Below, in pieces: positions 28,896 through 39,415 of a stretch of DNA of 64,000 bases. Source of the stretch: Oegoconia quadripuncta (lineage: Eukaryota > Arthropoda > Insecta > Lepidoptera > Autostichidae); NCBI GenBank assembly GCA_949316235.1, contig OX438745.1, positions 7,693,001-7,757,000 on the forward strand. The letters are read 5' to 3'. The stretch's first letter is position 1. Every line of letters starts with the position of its first letter. The notes beneath the pieces were generated by a model. The model did no database searches. It was not told the DNA's origin and worked only from the letters and a program-made list of their open reading frames with translations. A program made the translations under genes and the position numbers.

Positions 28896-29539
28896 TATAT
28901 ACGTATCGTATATGACCACCCCATTTGGGTTAATGGTCGTGACATAAAATAAAAACTAATCCTGATAGTATTAGTTGAACAACTGCATGCCTCCGATCAA
29001 TAACGCGCATACCTCTGCAACTGATTGCTACCGCAAACTGCCACCGCAAGTGGCCACCGCAAACCGCCACCGCCGACCGCCTCTGTGTGAGCATGGGTTA
29101 ACACTTGAACGACATAAAAATAACATTATTATTTAGTAATAGCATTTGTGTATTTATACACATAAACATAACTACATAGTATTCACAATAATGCTACCAT
29201 ACAACGTAAGAGGTATACAAAAAATGTATCCGGGTCATTTTTAAATACACGGTGTCTATTTTGTAAAATCATTTATTTCTCCAAGTGTAGCTTATATGGA
29301 TGTTTTTTACTCAATGACGTCACAACAGATGACTAAACTTGCAAGCGATGTACATAGCTCCTTACGCATAGCAGATTGTTCTAGAAGATTATGCTTGCGT
29401 GCCTGCGCGTTGCAGTTTGTTATGAAATTCAATTCATTTATTTCATACCTATAGGTATACTACAATGATCTTGTGAATGTTTACAAGGGTCATATTACTT
29501 TGAATAAGGTGTGCAATAAAAGGACAAATAGTGCCCATT
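28896..29539. other. Unassigned stretch with a CCGC-rich patch
   Basis: At 29029-29084 there are about six degenerate CACCGCAA / ACCGCC units, an isolated C-rich patch in AT-rich DNA. The remainder is unrecognised. Confidence 0.4.
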
Positions 29540-30118
29540 GGCGTCCAGGGCCAAGCACTCAGCCTAATGAAATCATATCTACGTGATCGAATTCAGAGGG
29601 TTGATATCAATGGAGAGAGATCATCAGGATCTGCAGTTAGCATGGGCGTACCGCAGGGTTCAATACTGGGACCATTCCTATTTTTAGTTTATATCAACGA
29701 TTAACCTCACCTCGCTAAGGAAAGACACGAGATCGTATTGTTTGCTGATGACACTTCTTTAATATTTAAAGTTGACAGATATCAATTAGCATATGACGAA
29801 GTGAATAATGCTGTCTCAAAAATAGTCGAATGGTTCACAGTCAATAACTTGCTCCTTAATGAGAACAAAACGAAATGTCTTAGATTTTCATTACCTAATG
29901 TTGAACAGGTTGCCACCAAAATAAGAATTAAACATGAAGAGTTGGAACTTGTGGACACAACTGTATTCCTTGGTATGACTTTAGATTCTCGGTTACAGTG
30001 GGGACCCCATATTAAAAAACTAATGAAAAGACTCAGTTCTGCCGCATATGCTGTTAAGAAAATTCGAAATATCTGTGATATTGAAACAGCGCGCTTAGTC
30101 TATATAAAATTGTTGTAA
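29540..30118 (+). pseudogene. Non-LTR reverse transcriptase core, single nonsense codon
   Basis: One frame reads through GVQGQALSLMKSYLRDRIQR, SMGVPQGSILGPFLFLVYIN, a stop codon (TAA, 29702-29704, at the place of the usual Leu after YIND), then EIVLFADDTSLIFKVDR and VEWFTVNNLLLNENKTKCLR, ending near ARLVYIKLL. GVPQGSILGP is the RT fingers/palm motif; FADD is the catalytic box binding Mg2+; LGMTLDSRLQW is the thumb-proximal motif. The copy lacks the endonuclease and the final C-terminal region. After the stop at 30116-30118 it jumps to a 3' UTR, so there is an internal deletion. A jockey-like LINE is likely. It would need only one codon change to keep this segment open, suggesting recent activity of the family. 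Confidence 0.85.
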
Positions 30119-30380
30119 CCTTTCTTGATTGTACATGATTTATTGAAAAGAGACAAACCGTCTGAGTTTCTCGCTAGCTCTTCTCAGTAGTGGTCGCGTT
30201 CCGAGCTAGTGGTAGTTTAAAAAACAAATGACGTTCATAAGTGCATATTGTATTGCCTATATGAATAAATGATTTTCATTTCATTTTCATTTCATTTTCA
30301 TTTCATTTTCATTTCATTTTCATTTCATTTTCATTTCATTTTCATTTCATTTTCATTTCATTTTCATTTCATTTCATATC
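30119..30380 (+). mobile_element. LINE 3' UTR with (ATTTTCATTTC)n tail
   Basis: The UTR has 'tctgagtttctcgctagctc' and 'ttctcagtagtggtcgcgtt', then 'gaataaatgattttcattt' and about ten 11-bp attttcatttc units (30272-30380). The tail repeats are probably generated by reverse-transcriptase slippage. This is likely the 3' end of the RT fragment just upstream. Confidence 0.75.
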
Positions 30381-30417
30381 ATGAGAAATATACGGCATTA
30401 GTTATTGCGTCATGCAT

Positions 30418-30502
30418 CAAGATGAGGTCGTAGGTGGAAGCGTACTGACCCGGAAACCCCAACACATAGGCGGACATTTAAAATGCCCTACCACCAACCA
30501 TA
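30418..30502 (-). mobile_element. SINE-A with large internal deletion
   Basis: 'gatgaggtcgtaggtggaag' to 'cggaaaccccaacacat' joins directly to 'aggcggacatttaaaatgcc'. About 130 bp of the middle are missing. Confidence 0.7.
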
Positions 30503-31295
30503 GGTCTTAACCGTTTACCTTAACTCTCTAGGTTTTGCTCATCATCTTGGGGAGAAGAAAGTTGCTGAAAACCAGCTCTGTCCAAGACACAGACAGAAGA
30601 CATGTATGTACTCGAGTACCTAAGCAAAAGTTGAGTCACTTTCTTTTCCTAATAACAGTACCTACTTATAATCCTAATATAAATTAACAAATTCATTCAG
30701 TGAACATTGAAGTAGGAAACCGAGCAAATTACTTTTATTTTTTTGTGTATTACTTATATCTCGTGTCATTATGATATAATGAAAAATATTGCGATTTAAT
30801 TTGATGATGACAAAGTACCTATATCTACATAATAATATATAAATAAGAGAGAAGAGTTATGTTAGACACATTTCCTATGAAAAAGAGGGTAGAAAGTCTC
30901 AGTTGGACCTATTTTCGTTAGTAAAATCACGTATCACTTATTGCAAAAAAATTGGACCCCGGGACATGATTCTTAATCGCTGTCTTCAGAAACTTTAACA
31001 AACAATATACTATGAAGTCGGCTTTAAAACCAGTTGGAAACAGTTCAAAACTAGGTAAGGTGAGTTAAATACTACTTAAAGAACCATTCAAGGTTTACAT
31101 TACGATTTTTTACACGAGCATGATTTTAAATAAATTAAAATAATTGTTTCATAATGATGCCTAGTGATTTTAGCTTCACCTTGGAAGTACATACCGGTCG
31201 AGGTTTTTCCCAACTCATTGACTCAAAAGTAAATGAATAACAAAGGGCTATGGTTTCTAGATGTACCCCTACATTATAATTTAACAGTTGTTTGC
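30503..31295. other. Unassigned stretch
   Basis: No recognised repeat or convincing frame over nearly 0.8 kb. Confidence 0.35.
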
Positions 31296-31605
31296 TGCGT
31301 CGGTGCTCTGCGTTTAAGAAGCGGTCTCCCAATTTGGGAGGTCCGGGTTCATTTTCCAGGCAGGTCATGTACCAATGAGTTATTACATTTAATTCAATTA
31401 CTTATATGCATTTATCCGACTGCTTTTAAACGGTGAAGGAAAACATTATGACGAAACTTTCATGCTTGAGAAATAAAAATTTAAAGGCATGTGAAGTCCC
31501 AAACCCGCATTGGACCAGCGTGGTGGAGTAGGCCCATGCTCCCTCATATACAAGGGAAGGCCTATATCCTTGCAGCGGGATGTTTACGGGCTGATGATGA
31601 TGAGT
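31296..31605 (+). mobile_element. SINE-B, near full length
   Basis: Head altered ('gcgtcggtgctctgcgttta' replaces the A-box region), B box ggttcattttcc degraded, but the body and the gatgatgatga tail are intact. Confidence 0.8.
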
Positions 31606-31942
31606 TGTTAGTTGGATCTTGGTTCATTAACCTTATGCTGTTGGGCACATCCTCCTCCCACAGGAGAGGGTATAGCCATAATTTATAATACAGACATTGC
31701 TTTACTCCGATAATTGAAAACGGATAGCGACTGTATCAATACTGCTTCTAATGGTATCTGTCTATTTTTTTAAATTTTACACTAAAAGAATTTTAAGACA
31801 AAACTGTTTAATATCTAAAAGAAACAAGTTGTTCGTTTTTTTGTTGCTTAATCACGGCATAACGCATGATCGAATTTATTTGAAATTTGGTTCAAAGGTA
31901 GGATATGCCCTGGAAGAGGACTTAAGATATTTTTTATCCACA
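31606..31942. other. Unassigned stretch
   Basis: A 64-codon frame (31751-31945) has no recognisable domain. Confidence 0.35.
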
Positions 31943-32005
31943 TAGAGTAGTTCCCGCGGTATTATACAAATATAAACGAATTCCACGCGGGTGGAGTCGC
32001 GGGTT
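31943..32005 (-). repeat. R-H fragment, minus strand
   Basis: 'gaattccacgcgggtggagt' and 'cgcgggttaa' are the reverse of the R-H start. About 60 bp. Confidence 0.4.
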
Positions 32006-32144
32006 AAATACTCGTTTATTTATATAGTTGACTGGTGCACACAATATAATTCGCAGTTTTGTGAAACTGATCTCTTCATATTATATATCCACCTTTAATG
32101 TCTGTCTGTACAGCTGCCACTAGGTTAAAACATTTACGATAATA

Positions 32145-32395
32145 TGTACTAACTTTCCGCCCGCGGCTCCGCCTGCATTGAATAACTTTATCGCGAATAT
32201 GTTTCATTTTTTATCCCGCGGGATCTATACTCACTTTATCGGAAAAAAATATCCTATGTTTTAATCCAGGGTAATGTCCTACCTATATATCAAATGTCAT
32301 CCAAATCCAGTCATCCGTTTCGCAGTGATTGAGCAACAAAATAAGAAACAAATAAATAAATAAACATCCAATGCATTTATAATATTAGTTAGATT
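32145..32395 (+). repeat. R-H repeat, full length
   Basis: 'ctttccgcccgcggctccgc' to 'gcatttataatattagttag' with the complete middle (tttaatccagggtaatgtcc; tcatccgtttcgcagtgatt). The best reference copy in the window. Confidence 0.7.
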
Positions 32396-33404
32396 TAAAG
32401 TGATTAAAAGTTATAATTTTACGTTTTCGAACTAATTCGTTGTGTAAGGTGGCATTCACTGGAATATGACCGATATATTTATTCGAGAAAGAAAACGGCC
32501 AAATGCGACTCAGACTCGTACTCCGGTGTTGTATAATTACCTAACAATTATACATAGAGATAAGGTATTGTATTTATACATAACAAATTCCATACATATC
32601 TAATTACAAAAATAATGTAAATTAAAAAATAACTAATATTTATATTTTATTTCCGTGTTTGTTATTCATTAAATAACACTTATAGCTTTATTAGCACAGG
32701 TTAAATTTTTTGTGACAAGAGCTGTGACAGGTGGACAGATGAACAGACAGAAGAAGTGGCACCATAAGGGTTCATTCACCAGCGTGCTCGATAGATCACT
32801 CACACGGCAGGGTTTCTTCACAGTTACAGGTTCATTCATTGAATTAATTCATTCAGATATACCTATAGGGATTCGTGTAAATTAAATTACTTTTAATTAG
32901 TTCACACCACAAATATAAATATAGATAAATAAAAAAAATAAAAATAGTTTATTTCAGGATTAGACCCATATTTTGGTTAGTAACTTAAAAATAAATAGGA
33001 GTAGGTAAGTTAGTAACTTGCATGTGCATTATGTATTAAAAATAACATTCCCTAAGAAATAACTTTTTAAATTTTAAATTTTGATTATTATGAACCAGCA
33101 CTTGACCTCAATTACACCTGCTAAACTGAAATAAAGCCTAAGATGGAAGCATGCTTTCAAAAAACTAATTTTATAACGGTTAAATTGTTTCTTTCTGAAA
33201 GTTGTATGTAATCATGAGTACCTACATGCATATCTCTTGGTATTGAGAACTAATTTCGCCCTATATTACCAGATATTTTAAATAGATTTCAAATTTTCCA
33301 TAGTTACAGGAAAAATGCAATAATATGCTTTCAAATTCGGCATTTTGAAAATGTTTTCTACTAATTTTTTAGATCTATTTAACCTGTTTATAATAAATAA
33401 TAAA
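32396..33404. other. Unassigned 1-kb stretch
   Basis: Contains a 40-bp relic of a SINE-A tail in reverse (gcacttgacctcaattacac, about 33100). Otherwise AT-rich and unrecognised. Confidence 0.4.
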
Positions 33405-33665
33405 TATCCTTAGACATACACACAGCGCCATCTAGTTCCACAGTAAGCAACTATAAGCTTGTGTTGTGGATACCAGATGGTTGATATAGGTACTACATAA
33501 ATATATATTTTTTTGTGAATAAATACTTATTATAAATGAAAACATCCATAACTCGGGTACACATGTCCGTATTCATCACACAAACATATGCCCCTAGCGG
33601 GATCGAACCCGCAACCTTTTGGTAAAGTGGTCAGAGTTGCTAACCACTACACCAAACGGGTCGTT
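33405..33665 (-). mobile_element. SINE-C, full length
   Basis: From 'cacacagcgccatctagttc' to the reversed head 'cactacaccaaacgggtcg'. The reversed B box has a one-base loss (gggatcgaacccgc). Confidence 0.82.
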
Positions 33666-34084
33666 TATACGTATAAGTTTCATTAGAGTCGGTTTATTCA
33701 TTTCGGATAATTACTAGAATTGAAAGTTTGTATAGAATGTCGTGTGGAATAAACGGCCATAAACAATTTAATAAAAAAAATATTGAACTACTTCATAGAT
33801 GAAACATTGTAGGAACTACTAATTAAATTTATTGTTATTTTAGTATAGATTGATAGACATCCGACTCCTTCTCTTTCGCATATTTTTTTATATCGTTAGA
33901 TATTTAAGTATCTTTTTTATAATTGATAACGCGACGGTCAATGCCGCGGGCCATTACATACCCACAAACCTATATAGGCTCTCGTAGGCGTCAAATATGG
34001 CTATAGATAAATAAATTAATAAATATAAATTCTAACTTTATAAAACCCTCGAGAAAACAAGCGATTTTATCATCCATCCATCCA
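33666..34084. other. Unassigned stretch
   Basis: No feature recognised between SINE-C and R-E. Confidence 0.35.
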
Positions 34085-34275
34085 ACTGTTTTAAAGCTAA
34101 ATATCTTCGAAACAGCTTAACCGAATTTCATCAAACAGCCTGTGTCGTGTAGTCTTTGATATAAAAATAACCGCACTCAAATCGGACCTCGCATTACTGA
34201 GATCCCTCCGAAAAAAGACTGGACACACACACAACGCCGACAAACTCAAATACTTGTCTTTTTTGGTTAGGAGTT
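34085..34275 (-). repeat. R-E repeat
   Basis: 'tatcttcgaaacagcttaac' to 'ggacacacacacaacgccga'. Includes the 'tcgcattactgagat' core found in all copies. Confidence 0.6.
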
Positions 34276-34345
34276 TAAAAAATATTAAGCAAGGGCGCTT
34301 CTTTTGCATCAAATATCAAAGGATATAAAAAACGCTCGATGTTTA

Positions 34346-34494
34346 AGGCCCGTATTACAGAATGTCACTCAAGCAGAGATCTCCTCTTGAGGACCGTTAA
34401 AAAGGGACAGCTTTATGTAACTTGTATAGCGGCATTTCTGTCCAACTATGCTCAAGCGCTGATCTATTTAAGTAACGTTCTGAAATACGGGCCT
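34346..34494. mobile_element. MITE-4, PIF/Harbinger-like, TTA TSD
   Basis: Left end AGGCCCGTATTACAGAATGT and the right end, reverse-complemented, AGGCCCGTATTTCAGAACGT are inverted repeats (about 24 of 28 bases match over the first 28). TTA lies directly outside each end (34343-34345, 34495-34497). A 3-bp TWA duplication is the hallmark of PIF/Harbinger insertions. The element is 149 bp and non-coding, so it depends on a transposase elsewhere. Confidence 0.72.
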
Positions 34495-34671
34495 TTAGAC
34501 TAACGGAAAGGAAAGGCTTGAAGAATATATAATTGCGGTTTAACAACTGAGCCTTATTGACAGGAAGCTCTGTTTAAAAGTTGGGACCATTAAGTGGGAA
34601 TAACTTTTAATGGTTGCTTGTGAAAATATGGAGTTTATCAAATAGTCTAGTAATACCTATTCTATAATCCA

Positions 34672-34842
34672 ACCCTCTTATTTATAAAAAAATATTTACA
34701 AACGCTTTTTAAGCCTCTTTTAGTTAAAGTATGTTTTGCCATTTTTCGACATTTCCTTATGAATGACAAAGACAAAACACACTTTAACTGAAACAGGCTT
34801 ATAAAGCGTTTATAAATTTTTATGAATAAGACGGCAACTCTT
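34672..34842. mobile_element. MITE-5: long fold-back element
   Basis: Arms 34672-34740 and about 34767-34842 are inverted repeats of about 70 bp, roughly 80% matched by eye, around a spacer near 27 bp. Core blocks: 'acaaacgcttt', 'taagcct', 'agttaaagt', 'tgttttg'. The ends resemble CCCTCTTATT / CCGTCTTATT. CAA flanks both outer ends and may be chance. Confidence 0.65.
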
Positions 34843-35261
34843 TTACATTGCTTTACCAAATAATATTAAATAATGTTTAATTTTTATCTATATATCTGCA
34901 ACTGTTATATGAATGTACCACAACTAGTGTCTGAATCATAATGGAAGCTCTAGACGTTGGGCTCCTCTGAAAACTAGCGCTTATAGCAATTGCTACAGCA
35001 TATGCTGAGATGGAATCCACTTTTGACATCCTTCTTCTTATTATTAATATTTCAATTTTCTTATTATTATTAATATTGTTGTTGTTATAATGTGGTATCA
35101 AATAAATATGTCTATGTCTATTATGGACACTTGCATTTAGGTTTTTTGAATACTTGCTCTCTCTGTATAAATTTTCTTCATTTTTATTAATATAATGTCA
35201 AAATTTAGAAACTCTCCAAAGACCTCGAAATACATCAAAAAAGTATGTAAAAAGCAAAATA
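34843..35261. other. Unassigned stretch
   Basis: TTATTATTATTAATATTG-type simple sequence near 35030-35090. A 74-codon minus frame across it is low complexity and rejected. Confidence 0.35.
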
Positions 35262-35435
35262 AATTCGAAATGGCTTATCCGATCAAACATGGCTGAGAAC
35301 TGCCCCCTCGTTAGTCTTAAATATAAAAAAGGGGTTAATTCGGACCACGTACTGAGATACGTCCGAACGAAGATTGGACACATACAATGCCGTCAAACAC
35401 TTAACTCCTGTCGTTTTTTGTCGTGGTTTAAAGTT
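35262..35435 (-). repeat. R-E repeat
   Basis: 'cgaaatggcttatccgatca' to 'ggacacatacaatgccgtca'. It lies within 10 bp of the left end of MITE-3. Confidence 0.6.
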
Positions 35436-35443
35436 TAACAATA

Positions 35444-35824
35444 CTGGATGAGTTTTTTTACCGTAAGCAAAAAAATAGGGCATATTAGGTAAGTGAAATA
35501 GAAATTATTGGCATAGGTAATTTATATATTTTTTGTCAAAAGTATCGTAGAATAAAACGTTAATTGTGCATTTGACGGTCGCGTTTGTAGACTATTCCAC
35601 ATAATTACATCATTAAATTAAATAAGTAAAGAAAACTTGGAGAAAATATGAATGCCAAATAAATTTCGCATGACCCGCAAATCCCGCTAATCGCATATCA
35701 ATTTACGGCAGGAGCGTGCTTTTTTGAAAAAAAATAAATAATCAAAACTACCTATGCCTATAACTTCGTTTTCACTTACCCCATATGCCCTATTTTTTTC
35801 CTTACGATAAACAAACTCATCCGG
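35444..35824. mobile_element. MITE-3: 381-bp fold-back with TA flanks
   Basis: The left arm starts CTGGATGAGTTT and the right arm, reverse-complemented, CCGGATGAGTTT. Both continue through 'aaaaaaatagggcatat' and 'taagtgaaa' to 'ggcataggta', about 75-80 bp of inverted repeat. TA sits outside each end (35442-35443, 35825-35826). No ORF. A second, partial copy at about 45045-45330 carries a nested MITE-2. Confidence 0.72.
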
Positions 35825-35826
35825 TA

Positions 35827-36297
35827 TAATTCATGTGATAAGGGTGTTGCTGGCAACATTCAATTTATAATATGTTATTTTATATGGCAACAATGAGGCT
35901 CTCTCTGCTCTATTAAACAGTGTCAACTAAAGTGCAAAATAAAGGACCTATAGAAATTCTACTTGGACGTTTATTGTGACCAGCCCTACACAGTCCACTA
36001 CAAGATTCCTACAAAGAGCATACAGGTTACTATAGCGGGGCCTGGAGCTCAATCCCTACGATCTGAGAAATAAGGCGCACTATAAACATTTCTCTAAATA
36101 TCTCGATTCCCGCGCGACGAAAGCCCTTTTACCGATTCATGACCATTATTCTTCATTCATTTGGAAAGTTTCATTACTTTTTTCTTTATTTACTCATTTT
36201 GTGAGAGATCGGTTATTTAATCATTAAAAGTAATATAGCATACTGTCTTTATTTGGGTTCTTGTTTATTTTTATCACCAGTGGCGTTCCCTCCATTT
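35827..36297. other. Unassigned stretch
   Basis: No repeat matched. Locally more complex sequence (35970-36120) without an open frame. Confidence 0.35.
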
Positions 36298-36480
36298 TTT
36301 TTTTGTTTTTATGCACAACGGATTGGTATTTGACCTCAATCTTAAGTGAAGATGAGGTCGAAGGTGGAAGCGTACTGACCCGGGAACCCTAACACATTTA
36401 GGGGACTGGCTATTTTATCTCTGGCAACCGGAACACAACAATGCTATTAACAGTGCTGCTTGGCGGCAGATTTAGATAAC
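36298..36480 (-). mobile_element. SINE-A, 3' two-thirds
   Basis: T-run (36298-36305, tail) and 'atgcacaacggattggtatt' through 'ttggcggcagatttagataa'. The head and both boxes are missing. Confidence 0.8.
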
Positions 36481-37249
36481 ATACAGCCTTCATACAGGCT
36501 GAAAGGCAAAAATCGTAAGCTTTCTTCGAAATGCTTTGTCAATATAGCTGATTCACACTGATGTGAACATACATATTCTAAACAGTTGCGAGGATCGCTC
36601 TAAGAGTAAGTTATTATTTTGTAGTTGTATTTTTTTTTTTCATTTAGTAGCAATTTTATCATTTTGTTTACCCTGGAACCAAATGCTGTGCACACCACTG
36701 CTAGTAGCAATATCTGAACTGAACCGTTCGAATCTTTTAAACACTTTATTCGGGAGTGATCTTTGGCATTTTGCTCCTGACTGTACGTAATAGGAAAATT
36801 GGATTTCCCTCCTCCGGGGCACAATCGAGTTTGGGCAAGTTTCGACGATTGAAATATTATTACAAACAAATCGATCCAACAAATCTTGGGAATTGGATTC
36901 GGTAATAAATACTGAATACCGGAGCCAAAGAGAAGGTTTTCAATTTAATTGAAATAATTTTGTGAAAATATTATTGAAACATTTAAAAGTAAGAGAAGAG
37001 ACGTCTTAAAACAGGGAGGGTTAGAAACCTTGAAGTTTAGTCCGAATTAGGAAACTGGTATATTAAGGTGTTATTTTAATACAGTTCGATGGATATTGCG
37101 TAGTCGGTTCGTACAATCAATCTTCTTGGTATCATAATGGCTAATTGACTACGCATTGTACATAAAACTTGTAACTAACAAATCTCGGAAGTCAATTTTA
37201 ACCTACTTCTAAATGTCGTATGGAAATGAAACGTGGTATGTATATGTAG
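36481..37249. other. Unassigned stretch with a recurring 38-bp motif
   Basis: 37168-37205 matches 7556-7593. A 9-bp inverted repeat tgcgtagtc / gactacgca (about 37096, 37147) precedes it. Overlapping 75-89 codon frames at 36563-36882 show no domain. Confidence 0.4.
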
Positions 37250-37420
37250 TAGTAGTATAGCAATACTATAATTTGGTGTCTTGGAGCTGATCTGGTGATG
37301 GAGTCAGGAGGTGGATGGTGAAACCTTTCAGTGGCTTTAAACCCTCCAGTTTAACCTCATATGATTCGTTTGGACAAGTCCAATATATTGCACTTTGGTG
37401 TCGAAGGTCTGATGATGAAG
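37250..37420 (+). repeat. R-J companion block
   Basis: 'gagctgatctggtgatggag' and 'tcgaaggtctgatgatgaag' recur at 57290-57480 ('gagctgatctgacgatggag', 'ggtctgaagatggagcc'). Probably one repeat with R-J. Confidence 0.5.
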
Positions 37421-37469
37421 CCATGGAACACTAGCGTGTTTTTTTATTTTTTTTTTATACATACATTTA

Positions 37470-37556
37470 TGTTAAAGACTAAACTCGGAGATAGGTTCTT
37501 AGCCATGTTTGATGAAAATCGTTTAAGCCATTTCGGATATTTAGCTTTTAACTGAA
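37470..37556 (+). repeat. R-E fragment, plus strand
   Basis: 'gttaaagactaaactcggag' to 'catttcggatatttagcttt' is the reverse of the R-E start. Confidence 0.5.
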
Positions 37557-37914
37557 TTGGTTTGCTTTATCTGGATGATAATAATAACCGGTTTTTATGA
37601 AATGGGCTATTATTGACAGGTTTAAAATCTAATTATCACCTACAAAAAATTTAAAGAGCTCCTGTAACAAATTGACGATAGTCTTGATGCGTTTAACCAC
37701 CTCATTGATTGATGAAGTACCTATTGAAGATCCAGCATGACTACGCGATAAATATTGCACTTTACTTCAGAATGACAATGGCAGATTCGACAAGTATAGG
37801 TTTTGCACTTACGGATAAGTGGGAAAAGTGACAGACATACAGCCTATCGACATGGAAATCTTAAATGAGTGAGATTACCCCCGTGATCGACTTCAGAAGT
37901 ATCTGAATTCTTTT
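37557..37914. other. Unassigned stretch
   Basis: No feature recognised. Confidence 0.35.
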
Positions 37915-38047
37915 TATTACAAGCTTTTATTTAGCTTGCACTGTTCGTATGTAAGTAAGTTGTCCGTTTCAAAATTTGAAAACCATTTTTCAACCTCTTG
38001 CTGGTATCTCATTGAGTTGAAATTTGGCATATTTATGCAAGTTCTCC
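37915..38047 (+). repeat. R-J repeat interrupted by SINE-A
   Basis: 'aagcttttatttagcttgca' to 'gcatatttatgcaagttct' matches 56958-57085; the continuation 'ggtgacaatgcaatattatg' is absent because SINE-A follows at 38053. Confidence 0.5.
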
Positions 38048-38052
38048 TCTAC

Positions 38053-38395
38053 AACTGCCTCCGTGGCTCAATGTAAACAACATTGGGTTTACGATTTGGA
38101 CGTCGCGGGTTCGATCCCCAGCGGGGTACATGTTTAAGTAGGTACTCGGTTTGGTTGGTGGTAGGGCATTTTAAATGTCCGCCTGGCTAGCTACCAACAT
38201 TTTATCCAAATCTGCCGCCAAGCAGCAATGTTAATAGCATTGTTGTATTCCGCTTGTCAGAGATAAGTTAGCCAGTTCCCCAATATTTGGGTTTCCGGAT
38301 CTGTACGCTTCCACCTTCGACATCATCTTTACTTAACATCAGGTGTGATTGAGGTCATGTGTTAACCCGTTGTGCATATAAAAAAAAAAAAACGC
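38053..38395 (+). mobile_element. SINE-A, full length
   Basis: Intact boxes (gtggctcaatg; ggttcgatcccc), full body, A-run at 38380-38392. Confidence 0.87.
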
Positions 38396-38662
38396 TTCGC
38401 TTGCATGGTCTCCACTCGAGAACTTTAATGCCCCAGCGGTCATCAGTTCTTCGCTATGTGCCCCGCCCACAGCTACTTCAGTTTGCTAATCCGCTGGGCT
38501 ATATCAGTGACCTTGTGCGCTTATCTTCATTCCTGGTTTGATCACGTAGTGAAACGCGGAACATCGCCCTCTCCATAACTGGTTGTGTGACTTTCAGCTT
38601 TCTTATGAGGCCCTTAATGAGAGACCACTTTTCAGTGCCATAAGTCTTCACTGTTAACATTA
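38396..38662 (-). pseudogene. LINE-5 (RTE-like) ORF2 C-terminus, minus strand
   Basis: The minus frame just inside the microsatellite reads YGTEKWSLIKGLIRKLKVTQ, then PVMERAMFRVSLRDQTRNED. This is the C-terminal motif of RTE-like endonuclease-reverse transcriptases ('Yg.etWtltk.l..kl.vaqramERamlgvslrDrirN'). After TDIAQRISKL the Trp codon is changed to TAG and frameshifts follow, so it is dead. The later 'VLEWRP' codons (38400-38425) are still recognisable. Endonuclease and RT core are missing. The same region recurs at 17675-17785 and 48945-49165. Confidence 0.8.
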
Positions 38663-38664
38663 TA

Positions 38665-39150
38665 AAATAAATAAATAAATAAAATAAATAAAATAAATAA
38701 AATAAATAAAATAAATAAAATAAATAAAATAAATAAAATAAATAAAATAAATAAAATAAATAAAATAAATAAAATAAATAAAATAAATAAAATAAATAAA
38801 ATAAATAAAATAAATAAAATAAATAAAATAAATAAAATAAATAAAATAAATAAAATAAATAAAATAAATAAAATAAATAAAATAAATAAAATAAATAAAA
38901 TAAATAAAATAAATAAAATAAATAAAATAAATAAAATAAATAAAATAAATAAAATAAATAAAATAAATAAAATAAATAAAATAAATAAAATAAATAAAAT
39001 AAATATAATAAATATAATAAATATAATAAATATAATAAATAAAATAAATAAAATAAATAAAATAAACAAAACAAATAAAATAAACAAAACAAATAAAATA
39101 CATAAAATAAATAAAATAAATAAAATAAATAAATAAAATAACAAATAAAT
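38665..39150. repeat. 9-bp microsatellite (AAATAAAAT)n, about 53 units
   Basis: About 480 bp of nearly pure AAATAAAAT. Near 39000-39045 a block changes to AAATATAAT, and near 39060-39100 AAACAAAAC variants appear. A 9-bp unit has the same phase in every repeat and no stop on the minus strand, so three overlapping minus-strand frames of 170-234 codons (FYL, ILF and YFI repeats) are open; they are artefacts. The array joins LINE-5 to SINE-C and probably grew from an A-rich tail. Confidence 0.93.
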
Positions 39151-39154
39151 AAAT

Positions 39155-39415
39155 AAATATCCTTAGACCTACACACAGCGCCATCTAATTCCACAGTAAG
39201 CAACTAGGCTTGCTTGCTAAAAAAAAATGGTTGATATACTTCATAATTTTTTTTTTCATATAAATAAATACTTATTATAAATGTAAACATCCATAACTCG
39301 GGTACACATGTCCATATTCATCACACAAATATATGTCCCTAGCGGGATTCGAACCCGCAACCTCTTTGGTATAGTGATCAGAGCTGCTAACCACTACACC
39401 AAACAGGTCGTTAGG
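39155..39415 (-). mobile_element. SINE-C, full length
   Basis: Reversed B box gggattcgaacccgc and reversed head 'cactacaccaaacaggtcg' intact. A small deletion near 39215-39230 replaces 'gttgtggataccag' with an A-run. Confidence 0.82.

Noticed and set aside
38499..39203. Minus-strand frames of 170-234 codons rich in Phe, Tyr, Leu and Ile
   Set aside because: They are translations of the 9-bp AT microsatellite. Only the last 50 codons of the longest one are meaningful, as the LINE-5 C-terminus.
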